Counted from the first letter of the stretch, positions 1 through 7,443 are shown. The stretch is DNA of 11,455 nt from M30B19 sp041688615 (GCA_041688615.1 JBDNHU010000334.1:1-11455); one strand, 5' to 3'. Program-made: numbers and translations. The notes: a model not told the origin generated them from the letters alone.

Positions 1-1
1 C

Positions 2-1072
2 ACTTTTTACGATCTTGCGCATGTAGATCATTGGCCGAAGCACGAATTCTTTCGCGGGAACCTGGTCGAGTGTTTTGAATATCCTGGTCGTTTTGACCTG
101 ATCTTATCAGCAATGCAACAACAGCCACTTGGGCACGTTAGGGTTGCTGCGGATTGGGGAATGCGTTGGATCCAGGAAACCCACGATCAAGAGTACTTAG
201 ATTTCCTGCAATCGATCCACCAGCGTTGGGCGATTGAAACCCAAGCAAGTGAACCGCAGAAATTGGAAATCATTCCTCACACCTTTCCTACCAGAAACTT
301 AAGACAAACCAAACCCAGTTCAATCTTCGGCGAAGTTGGCTATTTCGCCATGGATACCGCGACGCCCATCACGTCAGCAACCTGGCAAGCGGTCTATGGT
401 GCGGCTCAATCGACACTCAGCGCCGCCAATGACATTGCCAACGGTGCTCAGGGCGCATTTGCTTTGACTCGCCCACCCGGCCATCATGCGTCCGGCGACG
501 GCTTTGGAGGCTATTGCTTTCTCAATTTCGCAGCAATCGCAGCTAACGTTTTGCTATCCAAACTTCGCGACTCCAAGCAGCCTGAACGTGTTGCAATTCT
601 GGACGTGGATTTCCATCATGGCAACGGCACGCAAAGCATTTTTTACGCTCGAAGCGACGTATTGTTTACCTCGATCCATGCCGATCCTCGGCAAGCCTAT
701 CCCTATTTTCTGGGCCTTGATGACGAACGGGGCGAAGGGGAGGGCACGGGTTATAACCTAAATCGGCCGCTGCCCTTGGGGACCGCTTGGCCAACCTACG
801 AAACAGCATTGCAGCAAGTCCTTCAATCAATCCACGACTTCGACGCCAAGTATCTGATTGTCTCTCTTGGAACAGACACTCACCGCTTGGATCCAATTTC
901 CGGATTCGCGTTAGAGACCGAAAACTTTGCAATGATTGGGAAAGCCATCGCCGGGTTAAATTTACCAACAGTGTTCATCATGGAAGGTGGTTATGCCACC
1001 CAAGTGTTGGGTGAAAGTGTCTGGCAAACGCTAAACGGCTTCCAAGAATCGACACGTTCGCCGACCTTCTGA
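2..1072 (+). CDS. Histone deacetylase-family / acetylpolyamine amidohydrolase, 5'-partial
   Basis: A zinc-dependent deacetylase of the arginase/deacetylase fold, expected to remove acetyl groups from acetylpolyamines or acetyl-lysine in the cytoplasm. The reading frame is open to the first base: 37 codons upstream of the ATG at 113 read like the usual N terminus of this family (a PKHEFF and GNLVECFEYPGR stretch), so that ATG is internal and only a few codons are probably missing. Counting from the first visible codon (356 residues seen), RPPGHH gives the catalytic histidine pair at about 161-162. DVDFHHGNGTQ supplies zinc ligands Asp203 and His205, GTDTHRLDP supplies the third ligand Asp292, and EGGY supplies the transition-state tyrosine at 331. 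All key residues are present, so the enzyme should be active. The substrate is not decided by sequence; the N-terminal region favours the acetylpolyamine branch. The next gene on the same strand starts about 300 bp downstream. Confidence 0.93.
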   Translation, partial: TFYDLAHVDHWPKHEFFRGNLVECFEYPGRFDLILSAMQQQPLGHVRVAADWGMRWIQETHDQEYLDFLQSIHQRWAIETQASEPQKLEIIPHTFPTRNLRQTKPSSIFGEVGYFAMDTATPITSATWQAVYGAAQSTLSAANDIANGAQGAFALTRPPGHHASGDGFGGYCFLNFAAIAANVLLSKLRDSKQPERVAILDVDFHHGNGTQSIFYARSDVLFTSIHADPRQAYPYFLGLDDERGEGEGTGYNLNRPLPLGTAWPTYETALQQVLQSIHDFDAKYLIVSLGTDTHRLDPISGFALETENFAMIGKAIAGLNLPTVFIMEGGYATQVLGESVWQTLNGFQESTRSPTF

Positions 1073-1374
1073 TCGCAATGAACATCGTCCGATTGCAATG
1101 ATGTGGCACTGCTTTGCTGTTCTCAATAACCAGGCTGCAAAGAATCGATAAGCGATGCCATTCTGCTGCCACTGTTTTGAGGCAGTACACTTGCCTGAAT
1201 GAACGTACTGAAGCCATAAATGGTTGGGTCCCCAGGGCTGGGCAAACTTTCAATTGCCCAACAATTCAGCTAAGATAGTCTGCGTAATCACAAAGAGACC
1301 TAGCGGCAACACAGTCGTTGGACACGGATGCTTCGACCACATCTATCCGAATATCCCAAGTCAAGGTAAACCTG
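1073..1374. other. Intergenic region with hairpin upstream of the oxidoreductase gene
   Basis: A gap of about 300 bp with no convincing gene on either strand. It contains a perfect 7-bp inverted repeat, TGGGCAA at 1239-1245 and TTGCCCA at 1254-1260, with an 8-base loop. A partly exclusive alternative pairing exists between GTTGGG (1222-1227) and CCCAAC (1257-1262). No T-run follows, so this is not a typical intrinsic terminator; it could be an operator or leader structure. No promoter with good -35 and -10 boxes at proper spacing was found. The oxidoreductase frame stays open upstream to a TTG at 1318, but that extension looks unlike protein. Confidence 0.4.
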
Positions 1375-2688
1375 ATGAGCGATTCGCATAAAAACAGCAA
1401 CTACATGCACAAGTTCACCCGACGTGAAGCGATCAAAAAAACCACAATCGGTTTGGCAGGCTTGGCGGCTACCAACTTCATTGCACCCACGTTTGTACCG
1501 GCATCAGCCTTCGGTGCCAACCAGCGAATTACGACCGGGCATATCGGCGTGGGCGGACAAGGCACTGGCAACCTAAAGAACTTCTTGAAAAACGCGATTG
1601 CGGTCTGCGATGTGGATAGTCGACACACTCAGCGTGCCGCGAAGATCGTGACACAGGCCAATGGTGTATGCCAGCAATACGATGATTATCGCAGGTTGCT
1701 GGACCAAAAAGATATCGATGCGGTGGTCATCAGTACGCCAGACCACTGGCATGCCTTGCCAACCATCCACGCTTGCCAAGCTGGAAAAGACGTCTACGTC
1801 GAGAAACCACTTAGCCTGACCATCGCCGAAGGTAAGCGAATGCTCCAGGCGGCCAGGCACGATAAACGTATCGTGCAAACCGGTTCACAACAACGATCTA
1901 GTTCGAACTTCCACCGTGCTTGCGAATTAGTACGCGGAGGTGCTATTGGAAAAATCTCGGAAGTTCACGTGGGCATCGCCGAAGCCAACCACCCATTTCG
2001 CAAGTCCAAACCGATTGCAAATGCAACCTCTCCTGCAGAACTAAATTATGACATGTGGGTTGGGCCGGCACCCTGGCGAGACTACAACGAAAAGCACGTC
2101 CATTACAACTTCCGCTTTTTCTGGGACTTTAGCGGCGGCCAAATGACGAACTGGGGAGCCCACCACATTGACATCGCGCATTGGGGAATGGGCTGGGACG
2201 CATCTGGACCACAAACGATTCAAGCCACGGCAAAGTTCCACCCGGATGGCTGGCACGATGTTTCCGAAGAATGTCGCATCACCTACACTTACGCCGACAA
2301 TGTTCAAATGATCGTCGGACAACAACAGCCTGACATCAAAATGGGGACTAAGTTCATCGGTGAACAAGGTTGGATTTATGTCAATCGTGGAGTGCTAAAA
2401 GCCAGTCAACCAGAAATCCTGATGACGGTTCTTTCTGCAAATTCTCCCAAGTTGTATGTCTCCAATAATCACCATGCAAATTTCCTGGAATGTGTTGCCA
2501 GTCGTGAACCGTCGATCTGCGATGTCGCCATAGGACATCGAACAGCAACCGCTTGCCATCTGGGGAATTTGGCAATCCGCACTGGGAAGAAGTTAGTTTG
2601 GGACGCCAAGAAAGAGATCTTGGTGGGAGATGACGAAATCGCGGCGATGGTGGATCGCGACTACCGATCTCCATGGACAAAGTCTTAA
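1375..2688 (+). CDS. Gfo/Idh/MocA family oxidoreductase with Tat signal
   Basis: A 437-residue NAD(P)-dependent dehydrogenase of the Gfo/Idh/MocA family, which oxidises or reduces sugars, inositols and related polyols. The N terminus has a twin-arginine signal (TRREAIK, Arg16-Arg17, then a hydrophobic stretch of about residues 23-46), so it is probably exported folded with its cofactor. The Rossmann nucleotide-binding motif GVGGQGTG lies at about 58-65, STPDHWH at 120-126, and the family's catalytic Glu-Lys-Pro at 143-145 (YVEKPLS). The GGQMTNWGAHHIDIAHW segment belongs to the C-terminal substrate domain. Planctomycete genomes carry many such exported paralogues, and their substrates are mostly unknown. 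ATG 1375 is chosen because AAGG lies 8 bases upstream; ATG 1405 (11th codon of this call) is the alternative and would still keep the Tat motif. The gene stands alone or is co-transcribed with the downstream unknown gene. Confidence 0.94.
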   Translation: MSDSHKNSNYMHKFTRREAIKKTTIGLAGLAATNFIAPTFVPASAFGANQRITTGHIGVGGQGTGNLKNFLKNAIAVCDVDSRHTQRAAKIVTQANGVCQQYDDYRRLLDQKDIDAVVISTPDHWHALPTIHACQAGKDVYVEKPLSLTIAEGKRMLQAARHDKRIVQTGSQQRSSSNFHRACELVRGGAIGKISEVHVGIAEANHPFRKSKPIANATSPAELNYDMWVGPAPWRDYNEKHVHYNFRFFWDFSGGQMTNWGAHHIDIAHWGMGWDASGPQTIQATAKFHPDGWHDVSEECRITYTYADNVQMIVGQQQPDIKMGTKFIGEQGWIYVNRGVLKASQPEILMTVLSANSPKLYVSNNHHANFLECVASREPSICDVAIGHRTATACHLGNLAIRTGKKLVWDAKKEILVGDDEIAAMVDRDYRSPWTKS

Positions 2689-2815
2689 TCGTTTTCAAGG
2701 CCAACAATCAGCCCAAGACCCTGAGCCCAGAAAAACGCCTGAGCCTGTTAGCCAGCAGGGGCGTGATCGCGCAAAACCATTGAACATCAACTTCTTTTCA
2801 GAGACGGAATCACTT

Positions 2816-4012
2816 GTGGATTTTTCAGCATTCGAAGCATTCGCCAAAAACGGAAATCGCGATAAAGCATTGGGGAATTTGGCAGAAATACTAGAGGAAA
2901 AAAAACAATACTCTGCTTGGTTTGAAGCCCTGAAGATGCGAGCCCGACACAATTTGGGGCTAGAGATTTGGTCGGGCGATCAAGATGGTGATCTTCCGAT
3001 TTCCGTGCAACGACAATTGGAGGATTGCTTGGTCGATGCATGCCAGATTGTGGGGGAAGCCATGATCAAAGACGGACACATCCGCGACGGATGGATGTAT
3101 CTTCGACCGGTTGGCGACGCCAAACGAGCAAAACAATTGCTGCACTCGATTCTCCCCGACGATGACAACACTGAGCAAATTATCGATGTTGCAATAGGGC
3201 AGGGCGTTAGTCCGGCTTGGGGGTTCCAGTTGACACTCAATCGCATGGGCACATGCAATGCGATCACGGCCTACGACACTCAAATGCATTCGGCCGCTTT
3301 GACCGAAAAACAAGAAGCCGCTGGCCGATTGATTGAACATGTTTACGATGAATTGGTTTCCAATGTAAAACACCATCTTGCCAAGACTCTGCCGATCCCT
3401 CCTGGAAAAGTCAGCCTAGCAGAATTGATCAGCGGACGACCGGAACTATTCGCCGACGGTGGCTACCATATCGATGTGACGCACCTAAGTAGCGTTTTGC
3501 GCATCGGACGAATTGTTGACGATTCAAAAATGCAACAATTGGCGATTCAACTATGTGAATACGGCAAACAATTGGCTGAACTATTCCAACCCCCAGGTCA
3601 CTTGCCATTCGAACCCTACTTCGAATCGCATCGACTTTACTACAGCTGCTTAGTTGGCGATGAAGATGCAGCACAAGGCTTAGATTTCTTCAAACAACAG
3701 CGAGCGAAGGCGACACTTGAAACCAAGGACCCCACAAACACGTTCAGCCTTGAAACTCAAATGGAGTGCACCGAAGTGGTCGTTGAATTACTTGTCCGCA
3801 CGCACAATCCGGAACAAGCAATCGAATTGCTAATTCAACAATTGGATAACAGTGCCGAACACCAAAGAAGTCGCTGGACGCCAATCTTATTCAATTGCTG
3901 CCAACAGGCCGGCGACTTCACCAAACTAATGGAGTATAGCCGCAAGACCGAAGACGCCCTTGGTTTCGGGCTGGCCGCAATCTACGCGCAGCCCAATGAT
4001 TCCAAAGCTTAA
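2816..4012 (+). CDS. Conserved-looking hypothetical cytoplasmic protein, helical-repeat type
   Basis: Function not recognised. From GTG 2816 it is 398 residues long, with no signal peptide or membrane segment. Composition and spacing suggest an all-helical, TPR-like protein: amphipathic stretches such as FEAFAKNGNRDKALGNLAEI near the N terminus and EQAIELLIQQLDN and QQAGDFTKLMEYSR near the C terminus resemble TPR helices. Between them is a compact region with a GWMYLRPVGD segment and an LNRMGTCNAITAYDT segment. The start is uncertain. The frame is open back to ATG 2630, which overlaps the oxidoreductase gene by 59 bases, and TTG 2780 is also possible. Residues encoded before 2816 are Pro/Gln/Arg-rich and look non-coding, while good helical sequence begins right after GTG 2816, which has a weak GGA 7 bases upstream. 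It may share a transcript with the oxidoreductase gene. Confidence 0.78.
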   Translation: MDFSAFEAFAKNGNRDKALGNLAEILEEKKQYSAWFEALKMRARHNLGLEIWSGDQDGDLPISVQRQLEDCLVDACQIVGEAMIKDGHIRDGWMYLRPVGDAKRAKQLLHSILPDDDNTEQIIDVAIGQGVSPAWGFQLTLNRMGTCNAITAYDTQMHSAALTEKQEAAGRLIEHVYDELVSNVKHHLAKTLPIPPGKVSLAELISGRPELFADGGYHIDVTHLSSVLRIGRIVDDSKMQQLAIQLCEYGKQLAELFQPPGHLPFEPYFESHRLYYSCLVGDEDAAQGLDFFKQQRAKATLETKDPTNTFSLETQMECTEVVVELLVRTHNPEQAIELLIQQLDNSAEHQRSRWTPILFNCCQQAGDFTKLMEYSRKTEDALGFGLAAIYAQPNDSKA

Positions 4013-4146
4013 GTTGCGACCGGGAACGTGCGAAGCATTTGACGCTGAAAAAGCAAGAACAAGCATTCACATCTAAAGAACAAGCACGCACTGGCGGTAG
4101 ACAGGCCGGGCAGAGAATGACCTCCGACGAAGTACCGGCGAAGATA

Positions 4147-4177
4147 CCCAAGGAATCGCACCGTTGAATCCCTTGGG
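4147..4177. other. Inverted repeat downstream of the hypothetical gene
   Basis: CCCAAGG (4147-4153) and CCTTGGG (4171-4177) form a perfect 7-bp stem around a 17-base loop. It lies about 135 bases after the stop codon of the upstream plus-strand gene and directly abuts the 17-bp tandem array. No T-run follows, so it is not a standard intrinsic terminator. The loop is long, so the structure would be modest. It could mark the transcript end of either flanking convergent unit, or be a protein-binding site. Confidence 0.3.
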
Positions 4178-4178
4178 G

Positions 4179-4263
4179 GTGTCACGATACTAAGTGTGTC
4201 ACGATACTAAGTGTGTCACGATACTAAGTGTGTCACGATACTAAGTGTGTCACGATACTAAGT
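4179..4263. repeat. 17-bp tandem repeat, five perfect copies
   Basis: GTGTCACGATACTAAGT is repeated head to tail five times without a single mismatch (4179-4195, 4196-4212, 4213-4229, 4230-4246, 4247-4263). The array lies in a non-coding gap of about 290 bp between two convergent gene groups. The 17-base period is not a multiple of three, so it cannot encode a repeated peptide in one frame. There are no spacers, so it is not a CRISPR. Each unit contains the short dyad GTGTCAC. The lack of sequence drift suggests recent copy expansion or strong homogenisation. It may be a variable-number repeat or an array of binding sites; which one cannot be told from this window. Confidence 0.95.
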
Positions 4264-4304
4264 GCGGAATCAAACTTTCCAGGGTGATCTATCGAATTTG
4301 GGAT

Positions 4305-4907
4305 CTAGGTCAAGTGTAGCCGCCCAATGAAACGACAGTCCACTTGGTTCATGTAACCATACTCGACCGTTTGCACCAAAATTTGCGTCTCCACTTCTGC
4401 GCAAAAATCGATCGTTTGCTTTTGGATCTGCAAACGAATCGCGACGGATGTTTTCGCGAATGTCATCGGAAACAGGAAGCTGACTCCATCCAATCCCAGG
4501 TCGTATGCTTTGACCTGGAACAATTGATGTGGCGACGGCATGATTCCACCGGCGTAGGGTGCAATCCAAATCTGAGTCCGAAAAGAATGGCGAGCCGGGT
4601 CGATCTCTACTTTGTTGAAGTTTCTGGTCTTCAAGCCATAAAGCAAATCCGATTCTAAGCGCGATCCCTCAAAGGATTGTACGACTTTCACACCCGAATC
4701 AAGATTTCCTTCTGAATTTGGCAATCCGAAACCGTTGCCGCCCACTGACAGACCAAACGCGTCATTTGCGGAAGTGAAACCGGGTACATTGTCGCCACCT
4801 GCGGGCAACCCGGCCGAAGCAGAAGGATCTTGATACGCCCCCGACTGATCCTGCTGTCGCTGACGAGTCAGCGATTGACGAAAGTTTTGCAGGGAATCCT
4901 CAGGCAT
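4305..4907 (-). CDS. Hypothetical protein with degenerate PilZ-like C-terminal domain
   Basis: A 200-residue protein, probably cytoplasmic. Residues 1-75 are polar, Gly/Ser/Gln-rich and likely disordered. The C-terminal part (about 100-197) has the outline of a PilZ domain, the family that binds cyclic di-GMP. It has an Arg-x-x-x-Arg at 106-110 (RHSFR), then a beta-rich region, then DLGLDG at 136-141 where PilZ proteins have D/N-x-S-x-x-G, and an ending CRFIGRL like the usual final strand. The serine of the second motif is replaced by glycine, so binding of the nucleotide is uncertain. The assignment rests on motif pattern only. The gene is last in a minus-strand cluster headed by an ECF sigma factor. 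The only in-frame ATG giving a full-length product is at 4907; its ribosome site is weak (AAGTTGG), which fits coupling to the overlapping upstream frame. Confidence 0.72.
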   Translation of the reverse strand: MPEDSLQNFRQSLTRQRQQDQSGAYQDPSASAGLPAGGDNVPGFTSANDAFGLSVGGNGFGLPNSEGNLDSGVKVVQSFEGSRLESDLLYGLKTRNFNKVEIDPARHSFRTQIWIAPYAGGIMPSPHQLFQVKAYDLGLDGVSFLFPMTFAKTSVAIRLQIQKQTIDFCAEVETQILVQTVEYGYMNQVDCRFIGRLHLT

Positions 4908-5113
4908 GATACCAACTTAAACATCGCCAGGTGTTCACGAGCCCAGACGTTTACAAATGTTCCAAATGGCCCTTGGGCAACTATTGCACATAAACCGAGG
5001 ATTTGACTGCCGGATATCAACAGATTAACGGGAAAAGCGGTGAATCCACTGAAAAAAACCCGCACTGTGGTGACTTTACAATCGTCACCGTCGCTATCAA
5101 CCGCAAAGAACAT
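4868..5113 (-). CDS. Possible small membrane protein
   Basis: A candidate gene of 81 residues, not recognised. Its start lies 11 bases after the anti-sigma stop codon, and its end overlaps the start of the PilZ-like gene by 40 bases, so it fills an otherwise empty gap of 217 bases in a tight cluster. A GGCGG sequence sits 5 bases before the ATG. Residues 18-59 (VRVFFSGFTAFPVNLLISGS, then a Gly/Ala/Val-rich stretch ending FGTFVNVWA) are hydrophobic enough for one or two membrane segments. The last 15 or so residues lie in the overlap and look less natural. Against it, the frame is short, codon evidence is weak, and no family is recognised. It could instead be an untranslated spacer. Confidence 0.35.
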   Translation of the reverse strand: MFFAVDSDGDDCKVTTVRVFFSGFTAFPVNLLISGSQILGLCAIVAQGPFGTFVNVWAREHLAMFKLVSCLRIPCKTFVNR

Positions 5114-5124
5114 AAAGACCGCCG

Positions 5125-5391
5125 CTACGACAACTTTTCCTTGATACGTTGCTTTGCTTCGTTGGGCATGGATTCACCTGAATCGCTCTCCATCCGCTGG
5201 ACATCGCGTCGAACCAGTCGTGTCAATCGCTTCATATCCTTGTCAAACCTGCGGCAGAGACTGCACATGCCCAGATGAAACAGCAACCCAGTCCCCTCAA
5301 GGAATGATATTTTGGTGTAGGCTGCTTTGGATGACCGTTCAGACATTTCTCTGCAATTCATCCATCGAAAACGTCGCTTGAACCAATTCAC
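5125..5391 (-). CDS. Zinc-finger (zf-HC2-like) anti-sigma factor
   Basis: An 88-residue partner protein expected to hold the ECF sigma factor encoded just upstream in an inactive complex. The frame continues upstream, but the start is placed at GTG 5391. This overlaps the sigma stop codon as GTGA and is preceded by the strong ribosome site AAGGGGG about 9 bases away, inside the sigma gene's last codons. From this start, NCREMSE (Cys13) and FHLGMCSLC (His39, Cys43, Cys46) form the His-x3-Cys-x2-Cys zinc-binding pattern of ZAS anti-sigma domains. The C-terminal third is highly charged (KDMKRLTRLVRRDVQR), with no clear membrane segment, so it is probably soluble, unlike many anti-sigma factors. 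Tight coupling implies near-equal synthesis of the pair. The signal that releases the sigma factor is unknown; zinc-cysteine chemistry or redox change is possible. Confidence 0.87.
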   Translation of the reverse strand: MNWFKRRFRWMNCREMSERSSKAAYTKISFLEGTGLLFHLGMCSLCRRFDKDMKRLTRLVRRDVQRMESDSGESMPNEAKQRIKEKLS

Positions 5392-6026
5392 GATGGGACA
5401 CCCCCTTCTAGATTCAATTTTTGCTGCAGACACTTTGCCAAACGCAATCGAGCTCGATGCAACAAAACCCAGAGATTGGTCGACGAAATTTCTAACTGTT
5501 GGCAAATGTCATCCGACTTTAAATCATCAACTTCGCGCATCTTAAATGCGTTAGCTTGCCGCGTTGGCAGACCTTCCAAGCAAGAATAAAACGATTCCCA
5601 AAACTCCAAGTTCTCGATCGATTGGCTGGGACGGTCTCCAAACAACTTGGGCTCGTTGCGCCAGTTTCCAGACGAATCAAAAATCTGATTCATTGCACTT
5701 TCGTCATCCTCGGCAATATTGGCTTGCCGCCCGCTTTTACGATAGTAATCAATAATTTTTCGCTTCAATATCCCGTGCAACCAAGCAGCAGGTGTGCCTG
5801 CACCCGAATATCGTTGGGCACCTTTTAGCCCCGCCAAGAAAGTCTCTTGCACTAATTCTTCGGCCAATTCGGCCTTGCCAACTCGCACGATCGCATAGCG
5901 GTACAATTGATCAGCATACTGATCAACCCAATCCTCGGGGGCAAGTTCAGCTTCCGCGTCAAACATTCGCTCGATCAACTTTCCTTCTCCTTTGTTGGAC
6001 ATCAGGCTCTCATTCATAGTGGTCAT
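5388..6026 (-). CDS. ECF sigma-70 family RNA polymerase sigma factor
   Basis: A 212-residue extracytoplasmic-function sigma factor that would direct RNA polymerase to a small regulon. Region 2 covers about residues 33-99: WVDQYADQLYRYAIVRVG, then AEELVQETFLAGLKG (core-polymerase binding), then AWLHGILKRKIIDYYRK (-10 recognition). Region 4 covers about 141-200, with LPTRQANAFKMREVDDL and the helix-turn-helix end ISSTNLWVLLHRARLRLAKC. The whole pattern, including the long linker with NWRNEP, matches the group I recall as TIGR02943, whose genes usually sit next to a small zinc-finger anti-sigma gene, as here. The start is ambiguous: ATG 6026, 6017 and 6002 are all in frame, and none has a strong ribosome site (6002 has GAGAG nearby). 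It heads a minus-strand cluster with the anti-sigma and PilZ-like genes. Autoregulation is common in such systems but no promoter was identified. Confidence 0.93.
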   Translation of the reverse strand: MTTMNESLMSNKGEGKLIERMFDAEAELAPEDWVDQYADQLYRYAIVRVGKAELAEELVQETFLAGLKGAQRYSGAGTPAAWLHGILKRKIIDYYRKSGRQANIAEDDESAMNQIFDSSGNWRNEPKLFGDRPSQSIENLEFWESFYSCLEGLPTRQANAFKMREVDDLKSDDICQQLEISSTNLWVLLHRARLRLAKCLQQKLNLEGGVPS

Positions 6027-6430
6027 AATCGCGTTATCTGATTACCCCGTTTGGGAAACCAAATCCCCCCAATCTTTGACATGATACTTGATTTCTCGCG
6101 TACGAATTAGCTGACCAACGAGTTCGAACCAATGGCATATTCCTTACATTCTTTTTCAATATTCGGCAGAAACCAAGAAAACACTGGAACTTTTAACCTT
6201 GAATAGGGCATCCAAAAGACTGGCTTTATCTCGGTGACCTACCATCGAAACGAAACATTCTGTCGACTTTAACAACATTTTGAAGATTGCATCTTTGCGC
6301 TAAAGGCTCTAACCTAAAATTGGATCTTCAGTAGACTCAGGTCGACCACCCACTGACGCCGGTCAGCCAAGGTAGCTATCGAATCCTCACCTCCCAAAAT
6401 CTCCTCGAAACATAGGTGGCATCCTACATC
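6027..6430. other. Divergent intergenic region
   Basis: About 400 bp between the sigma factor gene (reading left) and the secreted-protein gene (reading right); it must hold promoters for both. A perfect TTGACA lies at 6076-6081, but the best -10 partner (TACGAA at 6101) is 19 bases away and poor, and it is far from the gene it would serve, so no promoter is called. GGAAACC near 6054-6060 resembles the GGAAC core of some ECF promoters but has no clear partner. No convincing gene, repeat or RNA was seen. Confidence 0.4.
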
Positions 6431-7378
6431 ATGTTCATTCCCAAAAATGTGCCGCAGACCACTCGTGAAAAACAAGTGGATCACATCGCTTTCCTGCCCC
6501 CTCGGCACAACGATTATAGAAAGCACGGTAGCCCCAGCGGTTACTGCCTAGCAATGACACTGTGTACGCTGGCCTTCGTGTCGACCGGTACCCACTTAGT
6601 TACCTCACCAACCCATGCGTTCGCACAACCCAATACCATCGTGACCTTGGCAACTCAGGATCAGAAACAAGAACCGATGCCCAAGTATTTATTTAGTGAA
6701 GATACTTCGATCCCAGTCATCACCCTAGATATTGGCGGCGGATTCCGAGCGCCAATTCAAGACTTTCAACGCGAACCGACCTTAGAAATCTATGCGGACG
6801 GCCGAGTGGTGGGTGGACGAAACTCACCTGTGATGATGATCGGCGAAGCGAAACTAAGCCCACCCGAATTGCAACGATTGCTTGATTTCATTATCGAAAA
6901 ACACAATTTCTTGGAGACCTCGCCAGAAAACATCAAGCAAGAATTGGTTGGCTACCGTTCGATGCTGGCCGACGGCCCAACGTCGACCGTCAAGGTCTTC
7001 CTGAAGGATAAAAACAATCAGCTTTCCGTCTATGCCTTGAAGCTCACCGCACGCCAATTACCCAATGCGGTGGGAGTCCAAAACTTATTAGAAATCGAAA
7101 CTCAATTGCGTCAAGTCAAGGTATTGGCCGATGCCGGCGGGAAACAAGCCTTGCAAGAATTACTAGATTCGGTCAACGCCAAGTTGCGCACTCAACTTCC
7201 CGATCAAGAACCATTGGGTGTACCTGACGTCCGAAACGTTCAACGCAAGGCCGACCAAAGCCTGACCGCATCGTTCTTCAGAAAGATCGCTAATGACCCT
7301 AATAATCGCGGCATCAATGCCACAGTTAGCCGACCGACCGCCGATGCAGCGTTGAGTGTTCAACTGGTGATTCAGTAA
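6431..7378 (+). CDS. Secreted protein of unknown function
   Basis: From ATG 6431 the product has 315 residues. Its N terminus is long and polar (including RHNDYRKHGS), followed by a hydrophobic stretch (CLAMTLCTLAFVSTG) and a likely signal-peptidase site at AFA before QPN, so it is probably exported; ATG 6554 would give a shorter signal. ATG 6431 has AGGTGG 11 bases upstream, and GTG 6416 is a less likely start. The mature part begins with a segment around LDIGGGFRAP and LEIYADGRVVGG that looks like a small beta domain, then LSPPELQRLLDFIIEKHNFL (helical). The rest alternates strands and helices. I do not recognise a named family or catalytic motif. The C-terminal 40 residues are Asn/Ala/Thr-rich. 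The gene ends at a strong bidirectional terminator shared with the convergent propeller gene. Confidence 0.82.
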   Translation: MFIPKNVPQTTREKQVDHIAFLPPRHNDYRKHGSPSGYCLAMTLCTLAFVSTGTHLVTSPTHAFAQPNTIVTLATQDQKQEPMPKYLFSEDTSIPVITLDIGGGFRAPIQDFQREPTLEIYADGRVVGGRNSPVMMIGEAKLSPPELQRLLDFIIEKHNFLETSPENIKQELVGYRSMLADGPTSTVKVFLKDKNNQLSVYALKLTARQLPNAVGVQNLLEIETQLRQVKVLADAGGKQALQELLDSVNAKLRTQLPDQEPLGVPDVRNVQRKADQSLTASFFRKIANDPNNRGINATVSRPTADAALSVQLVIQ

Positions 7379-7443
7379 ATAACACCAAGCGACACCAAAC
7401 AATGCCTAAAACACACACGGGCAACCCATCGCTTCCCATCAAC

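Noticed and set aside
2673..2783. A 36-codon plus-strand frame beginning MDKVLIVFKANN, overlapping the oxidoreductase stop codon
   Set aside because: It reads somewhat like protein but has no ribosome site, is very short and has no recognised match; could be chance.
2630..2815. N-terminal extension of the hypothetical protein from ATG 2630
   Set aside because: It overlaps the oxidoreductase gene by 59 bases, and its residues are Pro/Gln/Arg-rich without helical character.
4179..4263. CRISPR array
   Set aside because: The 17-bp units are directly abutting with no spacers, and no cas genes are near.
4344..4658. A 104-codon plus-strand frame opposite the PilZ-like gene
   Set aside because: No ribosome site or family features; the minus-strand frame covers the region better and fits the operon.
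6076..6106. Sigma-70 type promoter with TTGACA and TACGAA
   Set aside because: The spacing of 19 bases and poor -10 box, over 300 bases from the gene start, are not enough to call it.
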